Shown: one piece after another, positions 10,305 to 20,371 of the stretch | Layout: every line of letters begins with the position of its first letter | Numbering within the stretch: the stretch's first letter is position 1 | Assembly: GCA_028571685.1 (NCBI GenBank) | Contig: CM053143.1 | Coordinates: 138,232,829-138,296,828 of the forward strand | Origin: Heterohyrax brucei | Taxonomy: Eukaryota; Chordata; Mammalia; Hyracoidea; Procaviidae | Direction of reading: 5' to 3' | DNA length: 64,000 nucleotides | The notes under the pieces: model-generated | The model's database searches: none | Seen by the model: the letters and a program-made list of their open reading frames with translations, nothing else | Told to the model about the DNA's origin: nothing | Position numbers and translations under genes: made by a program

Positions 10305-10660
10305 AATTTTTTAGTAATATTTAGAATATAAGGTCCATGAGATAAGAGATTTTGTTTTGCTCACTGCTATACTCCAGTTGACGGTCCCTGGTGGCACAGT
10401 GGTTAATGTGTTCAGCTGCTAACCAAAAGGTCAGTGATTGGACCCACCAGGTATTTCACAGGAGAATAATGCAGGAATCTGCTTTTGTAAAGGTTACAGT
10501 CTTGGAACTTCTTTGAAGCAGTTCTACTTTGCTCTTTAGGGTCGCTATGTGTTGAAACTGACTCAATGGCAATGACTTTATATCCCAGCTACTTCTCAGT
10601 GCATGACATATAATAAGTGCTGAATAAGTATTTGTTAGATGAATGTGATTAAGTAGATTA
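10305..10660 (+). mobile_element. L2 LINE 3' end split by a SINE
   Basis: 'gaatataaggtccatgagataagagattttg' and 'ctcactgctatactccag' precede the SINE at 10383-10576. 'tcagtgcatgacatataataagtgctgaataagtatttgttagatgaatg' follows it. Together they give the common L2 3' terminus. Confidence 0.6.
10383..10576 (+). mobile_element. AfroSINE, long form
   Basis: Head 'ggtccctggtggcacagtgg', long-form middle 'aggaatctgcttttgtaaaggttacag', body and 3' end 'aactgactcaatggcaatgac'. Inserted into an L2 3' end. Confidence 0.85.
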
Positions 10661-10804
10661 ATGAACTCTTATTCTTCCTTTGGTTTAGTTGTATTTTCCC
10701 AAGCAGGACTTTACTGATGTCTCTGATGGCATCATACTTTTCCTTTGTAGAGTTTATAACAATTGTCATTTAATATTATTTGTAAGATTTTTTAATTAAT
10801 ATCT

Positions 10805-10908
10805 GTCTCCTATTAAACTGCAAGCTCTATGAAAACAGGGACTGACCACCATTGTATCTGTCACATCCAGGTCAGTGCCTCACTAATTCTTTGTAGAATA
10901 AATGAATA
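10805..10908 (+). mobile_element. L2 LINE 3' end fragment
   Basis: 'ctgcaagctctatgaaaacagggactgacc' to 'agaataaatgaataa' is the standard L2 3' terminus. Confidence 0.65.
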
Positions 10909-10911
10909 AAG

Positions 10912-11275
10912 CCAGGTGTGCAGCTGGACAATGAATAAGGAAGACAGAAAAAGAACAGACACCTTTGAACTGTGGTTTGGAGAAGAATATTGCATATACC
11001 ATGCTGAAAGAGGGAATAGAGACTACATCTTACATACTTACATACTTTGGACATGCAGTCAGGGGGGATCAATCCCTGGAGATGGACGTCATGGTTCATA
11101 GAGTGTCAGTGAAAAAGAGGAAGATACTTAATGAGATGGATTGACATGGTGAATGCAACAATCGGCTCAAGCTTAATAAGACTGTGGGCATGGTGCAGGA
11201 CCAGGCAATGTTTTGTTCTGTTTGAACATAGGCTGGCTATGAGTTGAAACCCACCAAATGGCACCTAACAATATG
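10912..11275 (+). mobile_element. RTE/BovB-like LINE, 3' 360 bp
   Basis: Sense copy of the ORF C-terminus. 'gacacctttgaactgtgg' encodes the 'DTFELW' segment common to RTE/BovB. 'ggacatgcagtcaggggggatcaatccctggag' corresponds to the 'VRKDQSLE' segment, and the end is 'ggcacctaacaa'. Frames are broken. Confidence 0.85.
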
Positions 11276-11279
11276 CAGT

Positions 11280-12085
11280 GAACACCAGAGAAGCCTGTTG
11301 TACCTAGCGAGTTCCAGCCACTGGGCTGGGATTTGAAGATAGCCTCCTATGTTTGGGGTGATAAAAGATGAAGCTAAAGCCAAGCCAAGTGCCATAGAAA
11401 GATGAAGAGCTGGTACAATATCAGATGCTGGAAACAAACTAATAGTAAATTTCAGGATTTGGTTACATGGAGGGCCCTGGGTCTTGGAAATAAGATTAGG
11501 ATACTGTAATTAGGATTAGGGTACAGAGTTGGAATTGGTTGAACAGCAAGTCTGACTTGATGCTGAGTGGGTGAGTCTAAGTCAGTGCCCCTAATAGCTT
11601 CCTTTCCACCTGCCCACTTGGTCAAAGTCACTACACAAGCAGCTGTGCCTATGATTCTATGGCTCAGGGACTTCCTCCAGGTTCTACCTCCCATTATTTA
11701 ATTTGAACTCTATTGTTTTGGGTCTGGTTTCCCTAGTTCCTTCCTGTTTCCTTGAATCTGGATTTTCCCTCTTTGCCTATTCCTTTTGGATTGATACTAG
11801 TTGCCTGGCTTGCCTTGGTCTGTCTTTGACTTGCAACCCTTGGCAAGTCCCTCTCTACCTCTCCTTGCACCTAGCCCAGGCTCCAGTGATTCCAGCTGGC
11901 CAGAGAGCAGCCTGTGTCCAATGGCCTGGCCCCCTGCTTGTCTGGGAAGAGAGACTTGATGCTGAGTTCTCTTGGATGGAGCTGCTGGAATTCCTTTGGG
12001 GTAAAATGAGGGCTGATTCTAGTAGGGGTTTGAGAATACAGGAGAATGTGACACCCCCATTCATTCCTTGTGGCAAATATCACTA
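11280..12085. other. Unassigned stretch; 127-codon chance frame
   Basis: No family recognised. A forward frame of 127 codons (11703-12086) has no known domain and no homologous pattern I know. Its composition follows the local T/C-rich sequence, and three overlapping frames exist on the other strand, so I treat it as non-coding. Confidence 0.45.
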
Positions 12086-12182
12086 ATTCATCACAGTCCC
12101 TTTCACACTAGATCAAGCTTCACAGTTCATACCAACACATTTCTCCAAGTAAGCCTGTGTTAAGTCTAAGCCTGGGTGTACA
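12086..12182. repeat. Left arm of an inverted repeat pair
   Basis: 'agcttcacagttcat', 'ctccaagtaagcctgtg' and 'taagtctaagcctgggtgta' occur in inverted orientation at 12838-12936, with roughly 80% identity over ~90 bp. The pair could be two opposite copies of one unrecognised repeat. Confidence 0.75.
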
Positions 12183-12445
12183 AGAGCATGTGTGTAGGAT
12201 TGGGGAGAAAATTATCAAAAGGCTTTATTATGGAAAGAAGAGGGTAGCAAAGGGTGGTACATGCAGAATGACAGACATTGTACCATAAATGTGTTTGGCA
12301 AGCTTGGTATCTTAGCATTTTTAACATTTCAGTGTTAAAATTCTCAAGAGAAAAAATAATAAAGGAGGAACTTATTTCAAGTGAGCCTTGGAGATAAATG
12401 TATAGACGAAGATCGATTACTTATTATTTCTTCCTACAAGTTTCC

Positions 12446-12512
12446 TGCTGTTACTTGCCATCGAGTTGATTCAGACACGTGGCAACCCCATGTGTGCAGA
12501 GTAGACAACAAC
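12446..12512 (-). mobile_element. AfroSINE 3' fragment
   Basis: 'acttgccatcgagttgattcag' and 'ggcaaccccatgtgtgcagagtag' are the antisense SINE 3' end. It is truncated at the GTT-repeat tail of the next SINE. Confidence 0.7.
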
Positions 12513-12700
12513 AGCATTGTTGTTGTTGTTGTTAGTTGCTTCAAATAGATTCTGACTCATGGTTGATCCATGTATGTAGAGTAGAGGGACTCTGTAGTAT
12601 TTTGAAGGCGATGAGCTTTTGGAAGCAGATCACCAGGCCTTTCTTCTGAGGTGCCTCTGGGTGAGTTCAAACCATCAGCTATTTGGTCAGCAGTTGAAAG
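12513..12700 (-). mobile_element. AfroSINE, long form, with (GTT)n tail
   Basis: Starts with 'cattgttgttgttgttgtt', the reverse complement of a CAA-repeat tail, then 'agattctgactcatgg', the long-form middle 'ttggaagcagatcaccaggcc' and head 'cagctatttggtcagcag'. Confidence 0.85.
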
Positions 12701-12837
12701 GGCCAGATGAAGCATGGGAGGGCCCTGAACACTGATAATCTGTGGTGGACAGTATCTGCTATTCTGCACCTACCACTTTCTGCTATCACTTCTCTCCAAT
12801 GTAAGGCCTTCTGATACTTTTCTTCCCAGTGCTATAC

Positions 12838-12936
12838 ACATACACATAGGCTTAGACTTATCACAGGCTTACTTGGAGCAATTTGTTCGAATGAACTGTG
12901 AAGCTGGCTTTACTGTGATAATCTGTGGTGTCCCTC
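12838..12936. repeat. Right arm of the inverted repeat pair
   Basis: Reverse complement of 12086-12182 (see that entry). The text 'gataatctgtggtg' also occurs twice directly, near 12735 and 12917. Confidence 0.75.
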
Positions 12937-12977
12937 CTGCTGGCTCACAAATTCGAATAGGGTATGTGAGTTATATA

Positions 12978-13600
12978 TGTTGTTGCTAGGTGCCACTGAG
13001 TTGGTTCCAACTCATGATGACCCTGTGCACAAGGGAACAAAACAAAGCCCAGTCCTTCGCAATCCTCACAGTGGTTGTTATGCTCGAACCCTTTGTTGCA
13101 GCCACTGTGTCAATCATCTTCCTTTGCTTCACTGACCCTCCACTTTACCAAGCATTATGTCCTTCTCCAGGGACTGGTCCCTCTTGATAACGCGTCCGAA
13201 GTACATCTAGCCATCCTTGCTTCTAAGGAGCCCTCTGGCTGTGCTTCTTCAATACAGTGTGTTTACTCTTTTGACAGTCCATGGTGCAGTCAACTTCTTT
13301 TGTGTGTGTATGTGCCAACATGGCAACTCAACAGCATCAATTCTTTCATCTTTCTTACTCACTGCCCAGCTTTCTCATGCATGTGAGGTGATTAAAAACA
13401 CCGTAGCTTGGATCAGGTACACCTTAGCTTTCAAAGTAACATCTTTACTTTTCAGCTCTTTAAAGAGGTCTTTTGCAGTACGTTTTCCCAATGCACTGCG
13501 TTTTTGGATTTCTTGGCTGCTGCTTCCATGGCTGTTGACTGTGGATCCAAGTAAAATGAAATCCTTGACAGCTTCAATCTTTTCTGTTTAATTGTTAGTC
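12978..13600 (-). mobile_element. RTE/BovB-like LINE, 3' 620 bp
   Basis: Begins with 'gttgttgctaggtgccactgag' (antisense 3' tail) and runs into antisense ORF sequence, ending at 'gctgctgcttccatggctgttgactgtggatcc'. Two overlapping forward frames of 103 and 124 codons here are antisense shadows. Confidence 0.88.
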
Positions 13601-13699
13601 AGAACAAAATGAGGTGTTTATTAGGCTATCTGTTAGCCTTTTAGGTGTGCTTCATTCACAGTGACCTTTTAAAAGGCTAAAAGGTTTATTACTGACTAG

Positions 13700-13757
13700 A
13701 TCTATAGGGTTGTTACGAAAAAGAATCAACTCAATGGCAGTGTTTTGGGGTTTTGGC
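13700..13757 (+). mobile_element. AfroSINE 3' fragment
   Basis: 'tatagggttgttacgaaaaagaatcaactcaatggcagtg' is the SINE 3' end only. Confidence 0.65.
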
Positions 13758-14002
13758 TAGAGTCCTATGGAGAAGGCAGTTCTCAAGACCCAGCAGAAAT
13801 GCTGGAAGTGAAGAGATAAGCCAGGGTTTTAGCCCTGGCCTTGCTGCTAAGTAGTGACAAGGCTTTGGGTCCACTGTGCTTGCTTTGTGTGCTCTACCAT
13901 GCCAAATGAGTAAGTTTCTAACATGGCTAATTCTCTGTTTACCTGTAATGTACATGAGATCAGAATTTATATGCCAAAATACTGGTACAGACAAACGCAA
14001 AA

Positions 14003-14157
14003 CAAACCTGTTGCCATGGAGTTGATTCTGACTCATAGTGACCTTATAGGGGAGCATAGAACTGCCCCACAGGGTTTCTAAGGAGCACCAGGCAGATCTG
14101 AACTGCTACCCTTTAGGTTAGGAGCTGTAACTCTTAATGACTGTGCCACCAGGCCTT
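14003..14157 (-). mobile_element. AfroSINE
   Basis: From 'aacctgttgccatggagttg' to 'ctgtgccaccaggcc', antisense, near full length. Confidence 0.88.
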
Positions 14158-14284
14158 CAAATACACATATAATAAAGAAAAGCAAATTAAAAGAGAGTAA
14201 GTTTTAAGCATAGAGGCAAGAGGAACAAATCAAATTCCAGGCATCAAGTATGAATCTAAAAACATCAACCTGCCTTTTTTACAA

Positions 14285-14470
14285 AGAATTTAATATTATA
14301 TATGTGTATATAAAGTTATATATTAAATATATAATATGCCAAGCCAAGTGCCGTCGAGTCGGATCCAACTCATAATATATAATATAGGCAATTAAAAATT
14401 ATATATACTATATTACAAAATACTACATTCTATATTATACATGTAATTTAAATTTAAAAATATACTTACA
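14285..14470. repeat. AT-rich tract with (TA)-type repeats
   Basis: Runs of 'atatat', 'tatataaag' and 'ttatatatt' dominate. A 37-bp AfroSINE 3' end (14337-14373) sits inside. Confidence 0.7.
14337..14373 (-). mobile_element. Minute AfroSINE 3' end in AT-rich DNA
   Basis: 'gccaagccaagtgccgtcg' and 'agtcggatccaactca' are the antisense last ~37 bp of an AfroSINE, flanked on both sides by 'ataatat'. It looks like an extreme 5'-truncated insertion. Confidence 0.6.
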
Positions 14471-14659
14471 GTTAAATCAATGTGAGTCTAAAAGTAAATT
14501 TGCAAACTGGTAATGCTCTCAGCATCTTCTTAAGTACGGTGTATGAAGGCAGCTTGGTCTTTTAGATTCTCTTTCATGCTTGATTCTAGGACCTAGATTT
14601 GTTCATCTTGCCTCTGTGCTTAAAAAATATTACCTTTCAATTTGCTTTTCTTTCTTGTT

Positions 14660-16437
14660 AATGATACAGAGAAGTGGAGATAAATGGGGAAAATACTGAT
14701 GCTGTCAAGGATTTCATTTTACTTGAATCCACAATCAATGCCCATGGAAGCAGCAGTCAAGAAATTAAATCACACGTTGCATTGGATAAACTTGCTGGGA
14801 AGGGCCTCCTTAAAGTGTTAAAAATCAAAGATGTCAGTTGGGTCCATGATAGCAAAAAGATGGAATCAACCCAGATGCCCAACAACAGAAGAATGGATAG
14901 GTAAACTATGGTACATATACTCAACGGAGCACTGTGCAATGATAAAGAATAACGATGATTCCAGGAAACATCTCCTAACCTGGTTTCAACTGGAAGACAT
15001 TATGTTGAGTGAAAGTAGTCAGCGACAAAGGGACAAATACTGTATGAGACCTCTACGATAAGATCTCAAAAACAGACTTGTGTATAGAAGAAAAGACTCT
15101 TTGACAGCTGCAAGGGAGGGGAGGGAGGGACGGGAGGGCAAGGGGGGAGGGTTTAGTTTAGATAGTTGCTAGAAATCTGATTGGGAGAAAGTGGTGATAG
15201 CACACATTAGAAACAAGAACTACATTAAGCGGACTTCAGCATAACTTGAGTACTCCTTCCATCTTAACCCAATATTGCAAGGATAGAGTAGCTGGGGCAG
15301 GGGGCAGGGGACCATGCTCTTAGGCGAAATTGAGGCCAATTGGCACAACTAGCGTTTTGCTAAGAGAGCTCTCTGCACCCCACACTGGTGAGTGGCGTCT
15401 GGGGTCTTAAAAGCTGCCAAGCTGCCGTCCGAGGACACAGCAAATGGTCCCAACTCAGCAGGAACAGATGCTCACCGAGGGCCAAAATGGCATGTGGTAA
15501 AGACAACCTAGTAGACAGAGAGGCCCGCAAGAGTGGGTACCTTCATCGATTTGGGACCAGAAGAACTGGATGGTGCCCGGCCACCACCAGTGATAGCCAC
15601 GATGGAGCTCACTAGGTTAAGTCTCACTGGCAACACAAGAATAAAAAAGGGTGCATCCTGAGATCTCCACTAAAAGACCTCAATTGATGGTCCAGCAGTT
15701 TCGGGGTTCCCCTGAAAGCATGCCCCCCGGCCCTGATGCTGCCCTTACCCATAAATTATAACAAAATTTCACTCTTTGGACAGGAATGGATTGGACTTGG
15801 TGATGCAGAGTGACCATATATTGGAAACACTTTATGGTTCTATACTTCTATAGGATATCATCCTGCTGACTTCTGGCTGGAGGAAGGAGAGTAGGTGGAG
15901 AGGAGGGGAAAAGAGGCTGTTGGGAGGATGAGACATGTATGGAGCAGAGAGGAATAGTGTGCTGTCACCGGACAGGGAGAGCAGTGGAAGCTGCATATAG
16001 GTGGGCATGTAAATTTATACGGGAATGTAGCTTTTCACTCAGTCATGTTAAAGAAAAAAGAAAAAAAAAAAAGGAAAGATGTCAGTTGGAGGACCAAAGT
16101 GTACCTGATCAAAGATGTTGTGTTTTCCATTGCCTTGTATGCACGCAAAAGCTGGACATTGAATCAGGAAGAGCGAAGAACTGATGCTTTGAATTAGGGT
16201 GTTGGTGAAAAGTATTGAATATATTATGGATGACCAGAAGAGTGAACAAGTCTGTCTTGGAAAAAGCCAGAGAGCTTCTTGGAATTGAGGATGGTTAGAC
16301 ATTGTCTCGTGTACTTCAGACATGTTGTCTGTGAAGACGGCACAGGACGAGGCAGTATTTCATTCTACTGTATGTACGGTTGCTATGAGTTGTTAGGTAC
16401 CAACTCAGTGGTATCTAATGACAACAATTGTTAGTGA
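14660..16437 (+). mobile_element. RTE/BovB-like LINE 3' part, split by an L1
   Basis: The frame before the break encodes 'AVKDFILLESTINAHGSSSQEIKSH' and 'KGLLKVLKIKDVSW'; after the L1 it resumes at 16090 with 'aggaccaaagtgtacctgatc' and ends near 'ggtatctaatgacaacaa'. Without the insert it is about 530 bp of 3' RTE. The forward frame is open only up to the insertion. Confidence 0.9.
14842..16074 (+). mobile_element. 5'-truncated L1 (ORF2 C-terminus plus 3' UTR)
   Basis: 1233 bp, flanked by a perfect 15-bp duplication AAAGATGTCAGTTGG (14827-14841 and 16075-16089) and ending in an A-rich tail at 16051-16072. It starts inside the ORF2 C-terminus ('RWNQPRCPTTEEWIGKLWYIYSTEHCAMIKNN' is split across the start region) and then carries a ~1-kb 3' UTR with G-rich 'agggaggggagggagggac'. 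Target-primed insertion into the RTE is clear. Confidence 0.95.
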
Positions 16438-16439
16438 GA

Positions 16440-17078
16440 CTGAACATCAAAAAAAAAAAGTGTTCTTTTGTGGATCCTAGAGTAGTTCTTTATGTAAATA
16501 CAAATGGACATCTGTGGGTTTTGTTTTCCTTGTTTGTTTGTTTTCAGTCCCAGAATCCATTCCCTGTTTTTGGTAACAGTATTATCTTTTTTACTTGTTT
16601 GTTTGTTTTTGGTGGAAAATGTCCCATCCACTTTCAGTCCATCTTCAGGGAAAGTTATTTAACCTAAAATTGGCTGATACGAGCATCATATTCCTCTAAA
16701 CAAGGTGAATGATTCAGGGATGGGTTCATGGTCCCGTCATAGCTAATTGGACTTTATTATTTTCTTTGTTTTTCTCAACTACTGCAAAGAAAGTATCTGT
16801 ATTTCTGCTGCAGTTATTGAGGACACTGGCTAAAAACTGAGGGTTGCTGTCAGCCATTTTGCTACTATAAGGACTGATGATAGTGCAAATCCAGAAAAGC
16901 TGGCTAAAAATTAGTGAGATATCAAGCTCTCAATATTTCACAGGATCCGGTCAGGGTGAAAATGGTTACTCATTGATTTTTTACTTTCATGCACTACTAA
17001 ATTTTCTTTTTTGTCAAAGGTAATTTGAGTTGGATGTTGTTATTTGCAACTGAAGAAGTCTTAACATCAGGGTTCTTA
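16440..17078. other. Single-copy-looking stretch, no gene seen
   Basis: A-run at 16450 and T-rich segments. No assigned repeat or frame. Confidence 0.45.
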
Positions 17079-17083
17079 TCTGC

Positions 17084-17598
17084 TGGTCTTAGTCATCTAG
17101 TACAGCTGTAAAAGAGATGGATGCCACAAGCAGGTGACTTTCAAAAGAGAAACTTGACTCTGTTATAGTCTAGTAGGCTACAAGTCCAGATGCAAGGCAT
17201 CAGTTCCAGGGGAAGTCTTTCTCAGTTGTCTCTGGGGGAGGGTCCTTATTTTCAATGTTACCCTGGACTGGGAGCTTCTGAGGTGTAGGAACCCACCCAG
17301 AGTCTTTTCAAAGGATGCAGTCTGCTCCCAGCTCTGCTCCCAGCTCTGCTCCTTGATGGTATGATGTCCCCAACTCTCTGCTTGCTTTCCTTTCCTTTGT
17401 ATCCCAAGAAACTACTTGAAGGCACAATACTGTCTTATGCATTGAGTCCTGGGCCACCAACACAACTGCTGCCATCCTCCCTCATTAACATCATACAGGC
17501 AGGGTTTACAATGTATAAGAATATCACACAATACTGGGCATCAAGCCCTGGCCAAATTGCTGCACATAGCTTTTGTGGGACACAATTCAATCCATGAC
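17084..17598 (-). mobile_element. MLT1/MaLR-like solo LTR
   Basis: 515 bp antisense LTR bounded by a perfect 5-bp duplication TCTGC (17079-17083 and 17599-17603), as expected for ERVL-type integration. It contains 'gatgccacaagcaggtgac', 'gtctagtaggctacaagtcc' and 'gggacacaattcaatccatgac'. It has a small internal tandem of 'ctgctcccagctctgctccc' near 17323-17352. Confidence 0.88.
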
Positions 17599-17639
17599 TC
17601 TGCCCCACCTCGATTGCCTGAGCAATAAAAATGAAATCT

Positions 17640-17742
17640 TATAAATTATAAAGTCCTTGAGACCATGGATATTGGTTACTTTCTCATCACTCAAGTGAGT
17701 GCCTGGCCCATGGTACGTAGTCAATAAATATTTGTTAAAATA
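17640..17742 (+). mobile_element. L2 LINE 3' end fragment
   Basis: 'aaagtccttgagaccatggatattgg' to 'gtacgtagtcaataaatatttgttaaaa' is the L2 terminus. Confidence 0.6.
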
Positions 17743-17884
17743 ATTGTAGTGTGGAGGCCTATTAACAATTTCTTCAAAAAAAAACTCCAAAATTTCATTT
17801 TACTGTTGTGATACTAAATGTTAATTATATCAACTTTACACAGCAAGATAAACAAATAGAAGATAAATTTCACTCATTATACAA

Positions 17885-18172
17885 CCCTTCAGTACAGTTG
17901 TGGCTCTGTGGTAGAATTCTTGTCTTTCATGTGGGAGAACAAGGTTTAATTCCTGGCCAATGTGCCTCTAACACAGTCACCGTTTACGCATCAGTAGAGG
18001 CTTCCATGTTGCTCTGTTGTTGAACAAGTTTCAGCAGACCTTCTAGACTAAGACGAACGGGGAAGGAAGGCCACTGAAAACCCCATGGGTCGCAATGAGC
18101 TGATCTCAATGTGCATGGAGCTGCCTGCCAGAAGTCAGAGGCCAACAGCAGCCAAGAACAACAATAACAACA
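17885..18172 (+). mobile_element. tRNA-derived SINE with RTE-like tail
   Basis: The head is clearly tRNA-like: A box 'gtggctctgtggtagaattct', B box 'ggtttaattcctgg' and anticodon-arm region between them, resembling tRNA-Gly. The middle 'ttctagactaagacgaac' and end 'aacaacaataacaacagc' match the RTE tail. This is the best-preserved head of its family in the window. Confidence 0.82.
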
Positions 18173-18179
18173 GCTTACT

Positions 18180-18610
18180 CTTCAGAGATAATCATGGTTG
18201 ACACTAATATGTGATCGGGTTTTTCTATTTTATGTCATGTATTTTTCAAAAAACAGGTGGTGTGTCATATACTATTTTGCATATTCCTTTTTCAGTTTAT
18301 ACAAATGAGCCAATTTCCAGGTCACTGAGTATTTTTTGCAAGATACTTTTAAATGTGTTTCACTGGAGGAATATACTAAAAGTTAGCTAAGAAATCCCTC
18401 ATTATGGGCTACTGGATTCTGTCTGATTTTTATAATATAAACAAAACTCAATATTTACAAATATCAGGGACTATTTCCTTAGGATGAATTCCCAGAAGTA
18501 GAATAATTGGGAAAGAGCTGAACAATTTTATGACCTTTGATACATATTGACACATTACAATGACTTCTCACTAACCTGAGTATTCTGTTTTGAAAATATT
18601 TTCAAAATTG
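18180..18610 (-). mobile_element. Old L1-like 3' end (weak)
   Basis: 'caggatgaattcccagaagtagaataattggg' type text and 'gacctttgatacatattgacacatta' resemble the antisense L1M/L1ME 3' UTR. Diverged, so family is uncertain. Confidence 0.4.
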
Positions 18611-19165
18611 AAAGATAAAAGAGTTATCTTTGAATTTGAATTTCTTTGTTGTTAGTGAGGTTGAAGTTTTTTTAAAAAATATGTAAATCAATGGATTCTT
18701 CTTAAAGAATTCTAGAGCAGGTTTTTTTTATGTGTAAGCATCTGTTTCTTAGTACATTTATTGTATTCAATACTTAAAGATGCTGCTCAAGGCCTGTGGC
18801 TACTAGAGTGGCTGCTTTCCTTCTGTTAGTTATATCTGCCTTTCAGAAAAAGCAATCACTGTACAGATTTGCCTTTCAGTTCCACGAACTGCACCACATT
18901 TTGGGTCCCATTGCCATACCTCTTTGAGATGCTCATACTCATGCTCTGCTTCACTTAATCTCTCTGAAAGCTCTCTGCTTATTTCATCCCCTCAGGTCTG
19001 CAGTAGGATTGTCAAATGTTTCTCTTCTGCTAGTCCAAACTATCTTCCCTTTTCACCAAATTATTGCAATAGTTTCTCAACAAGTCATTCTTTCTTAGTT
19101 TCTTCCCTAGTCTAATCCACCCTCTGCCTTCTCACCTGGAAAACAGTTTTAAAGAGTAGTCCTTC
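18611..19165. other. Mostly single-copy stretch, weak L2 similarity
   Basis: The part from about 18900 to 19140 ('tgcttcacttaatctctctg', 'tctaatccaccctctgcc') loosely follows L2 order. No gene seen. Confidence 0.35.
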
Positions 19166-19169
19166 ATTC

Positions 19170-19395
19170 TGTCTTAGCTATCTGGTACTGTTGTAGCTCA
19201 AATACCACAAGTGGGTGGCTTTAAAAGAACAGAAATTTATTTTCTCACAATTCTAGAGTTTAAAAGTTCAAATCAGCATTTTGGCCACATCAGTATCTTC
19301 CATGTTAGTAGCCAGGGGTATTCCTTTGCTCCTTGGTGTTGCTTGGCTTGTAGATGATCCACATGTAGTGTCTGTCTTCCTCTGTGTGTGTCTGC
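19170..19395 (-). mobile_element. MLT1-like LTR fragment
   Basis: Starts 'tgtcttagctatctggtactg' and continues 'aaataccacaagtgggtggcttta' and 'aatttattttctcacaattctag', the antisense 3' end of an MLT1-type LTR. It stops where the RTE at 19402 begins. Confidence 0.65.
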
Positions 19396-19401
19396 ATCTT
19401 G

Positions 19402-19632
19402 TTGTTGCTGTTAGGTGCCATCAAGTAGGCTGTAACTCACAGAGATCTTATGTACAACGGAATGAAACATTACCTGGTCCTGTGTCATTTTCATAATTGG
19501 TGCAATATTTGAGCCACTGTGTCAGTCTGTCTCACTGAGCATTCTCCGTTTTTTCCCTCACCTTCTGTTTTATGATGATGGTGACTTTCTCCAGTGATTG
19601 GTTCTTCCTGATAATGAGTACAAAGTAAGTAA
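19402..19632 (-). mobile_element. RTE/BovB-like LINE 3' fragment
   Basis: 'cttgttgttgctgttaggtgccatcaag' is the antisense 3' tail; ends near 'gattggttcttcctgataatg'. Confidence 0.82.
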
Positions 19633-20286
19633 TTAGTGCCTCAGGTCTTAAAATCTTGCAAGTGGTCATCTAAGATACAACGGTTGATCTGTTTCTGTCT
19701 GGAGCCGTGGAGAGTGAGTAAAACCAAAGAATCAAGGAAACAATTAGTCCAAAGGACTAATAGGGCCCAGGAACCATAGCCTCTGCCTGCCTGAGGGACC
19801 AGAATATCTAGATGTGTCTAGCTACCACTACCGACAATTCTGACTACAATAGAAAGTTCCAGTTAGAATGGAAAAAAATGTGGAACAAGATTCCGATTCA
19901 CAAAAAAAGACCAGATTTACTGGTCTGAGAGAGACTGGAAGAACCCCTGAGACTATAGCCGGTAGACACCCTTATAACCTGGAGCTGAAGCCGCTCCAGG
20001 TTATCACGTTTCAGTCAAATAATAGGCCAATAAATAAATAATAACATATGTGAAGAAAATATTCCTTGAAGAACTATATACAGGAGACCAAAAGGACAGC
20101 ATATTCCCAAAAGCAAAGAAGAGAAGGCAGAAGCAGCAGGGAAACTGGATGAACGGGAACTGGGAACTCAGGATGGTAATGAGGAGGGTACGGACACATT
20201 GCAGAAATTGCCATCAGTGTCATGGAGCAATCTGTGTGTAAACTACTGAATGGGAGGCTAATTTGCTGTTAGCCTTCACCCAAAGT
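19633..20286 (+). mobile_element. L1-type 3' UTR, second subfamily
   Basis: 'agtgcctcaggtcttaaaatcttgc', 'gtggtcatctaagatacaacgg', 'aaaagaccagatttactggtctgagagagactggaag' and the end 'agccttcacccaaagtg' are the sense counterpart of the antisense element at 29.9-30.4 kb. It differs from the L1 3' UTR type at 15 kb, so at least two 3' UTR lineages are present. The usual A-tail is replaced by a CA microsatellite. Confidence 0.65.
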
Positions 20287-20355
20287 GTGCGCGCACACAC
20301 ACACAGACACACACAGACACACACAGGCACACACACATGTGTGCGCGCACACACA
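20285..20355. repeat. (CA)n / (GC) microsatellite with two palindromic ends
   Basis: A CA-rich repeat with CAGA and CAGG variants, bounded by two identical 14-bp palindromes GTGTGCGCGCACAC (20285-20298 and 20339-20352). The whole tract is alternating purine-pyrimidine, prone to Z-DNA. Confidence 0.92.
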
Positions 20356-20371
20356 AAAACCTCCTGAAGCT

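Noticed and set aside
11494-11520. Interstitial telomere repeat ('ttaggattaggg')
   Set aside because: Only two imperfect units; too short to support.
11703-12086. 127-codon forward frame
   Set aside because: No domain, no repeat-family match, overlapping frames on the opposite strand, and no splice or promoter context. Likely chance.
13075-13591. Two long forward frames (103 and 124 codons)
   Set aside because: They are antisense to a recognisable RTE 3' coding end on the minus strand.
17885-17965. tRNA-Gly gene
   Set aside because: The boxes are good, but it is continuous with a SINE body and RTE-like tail.
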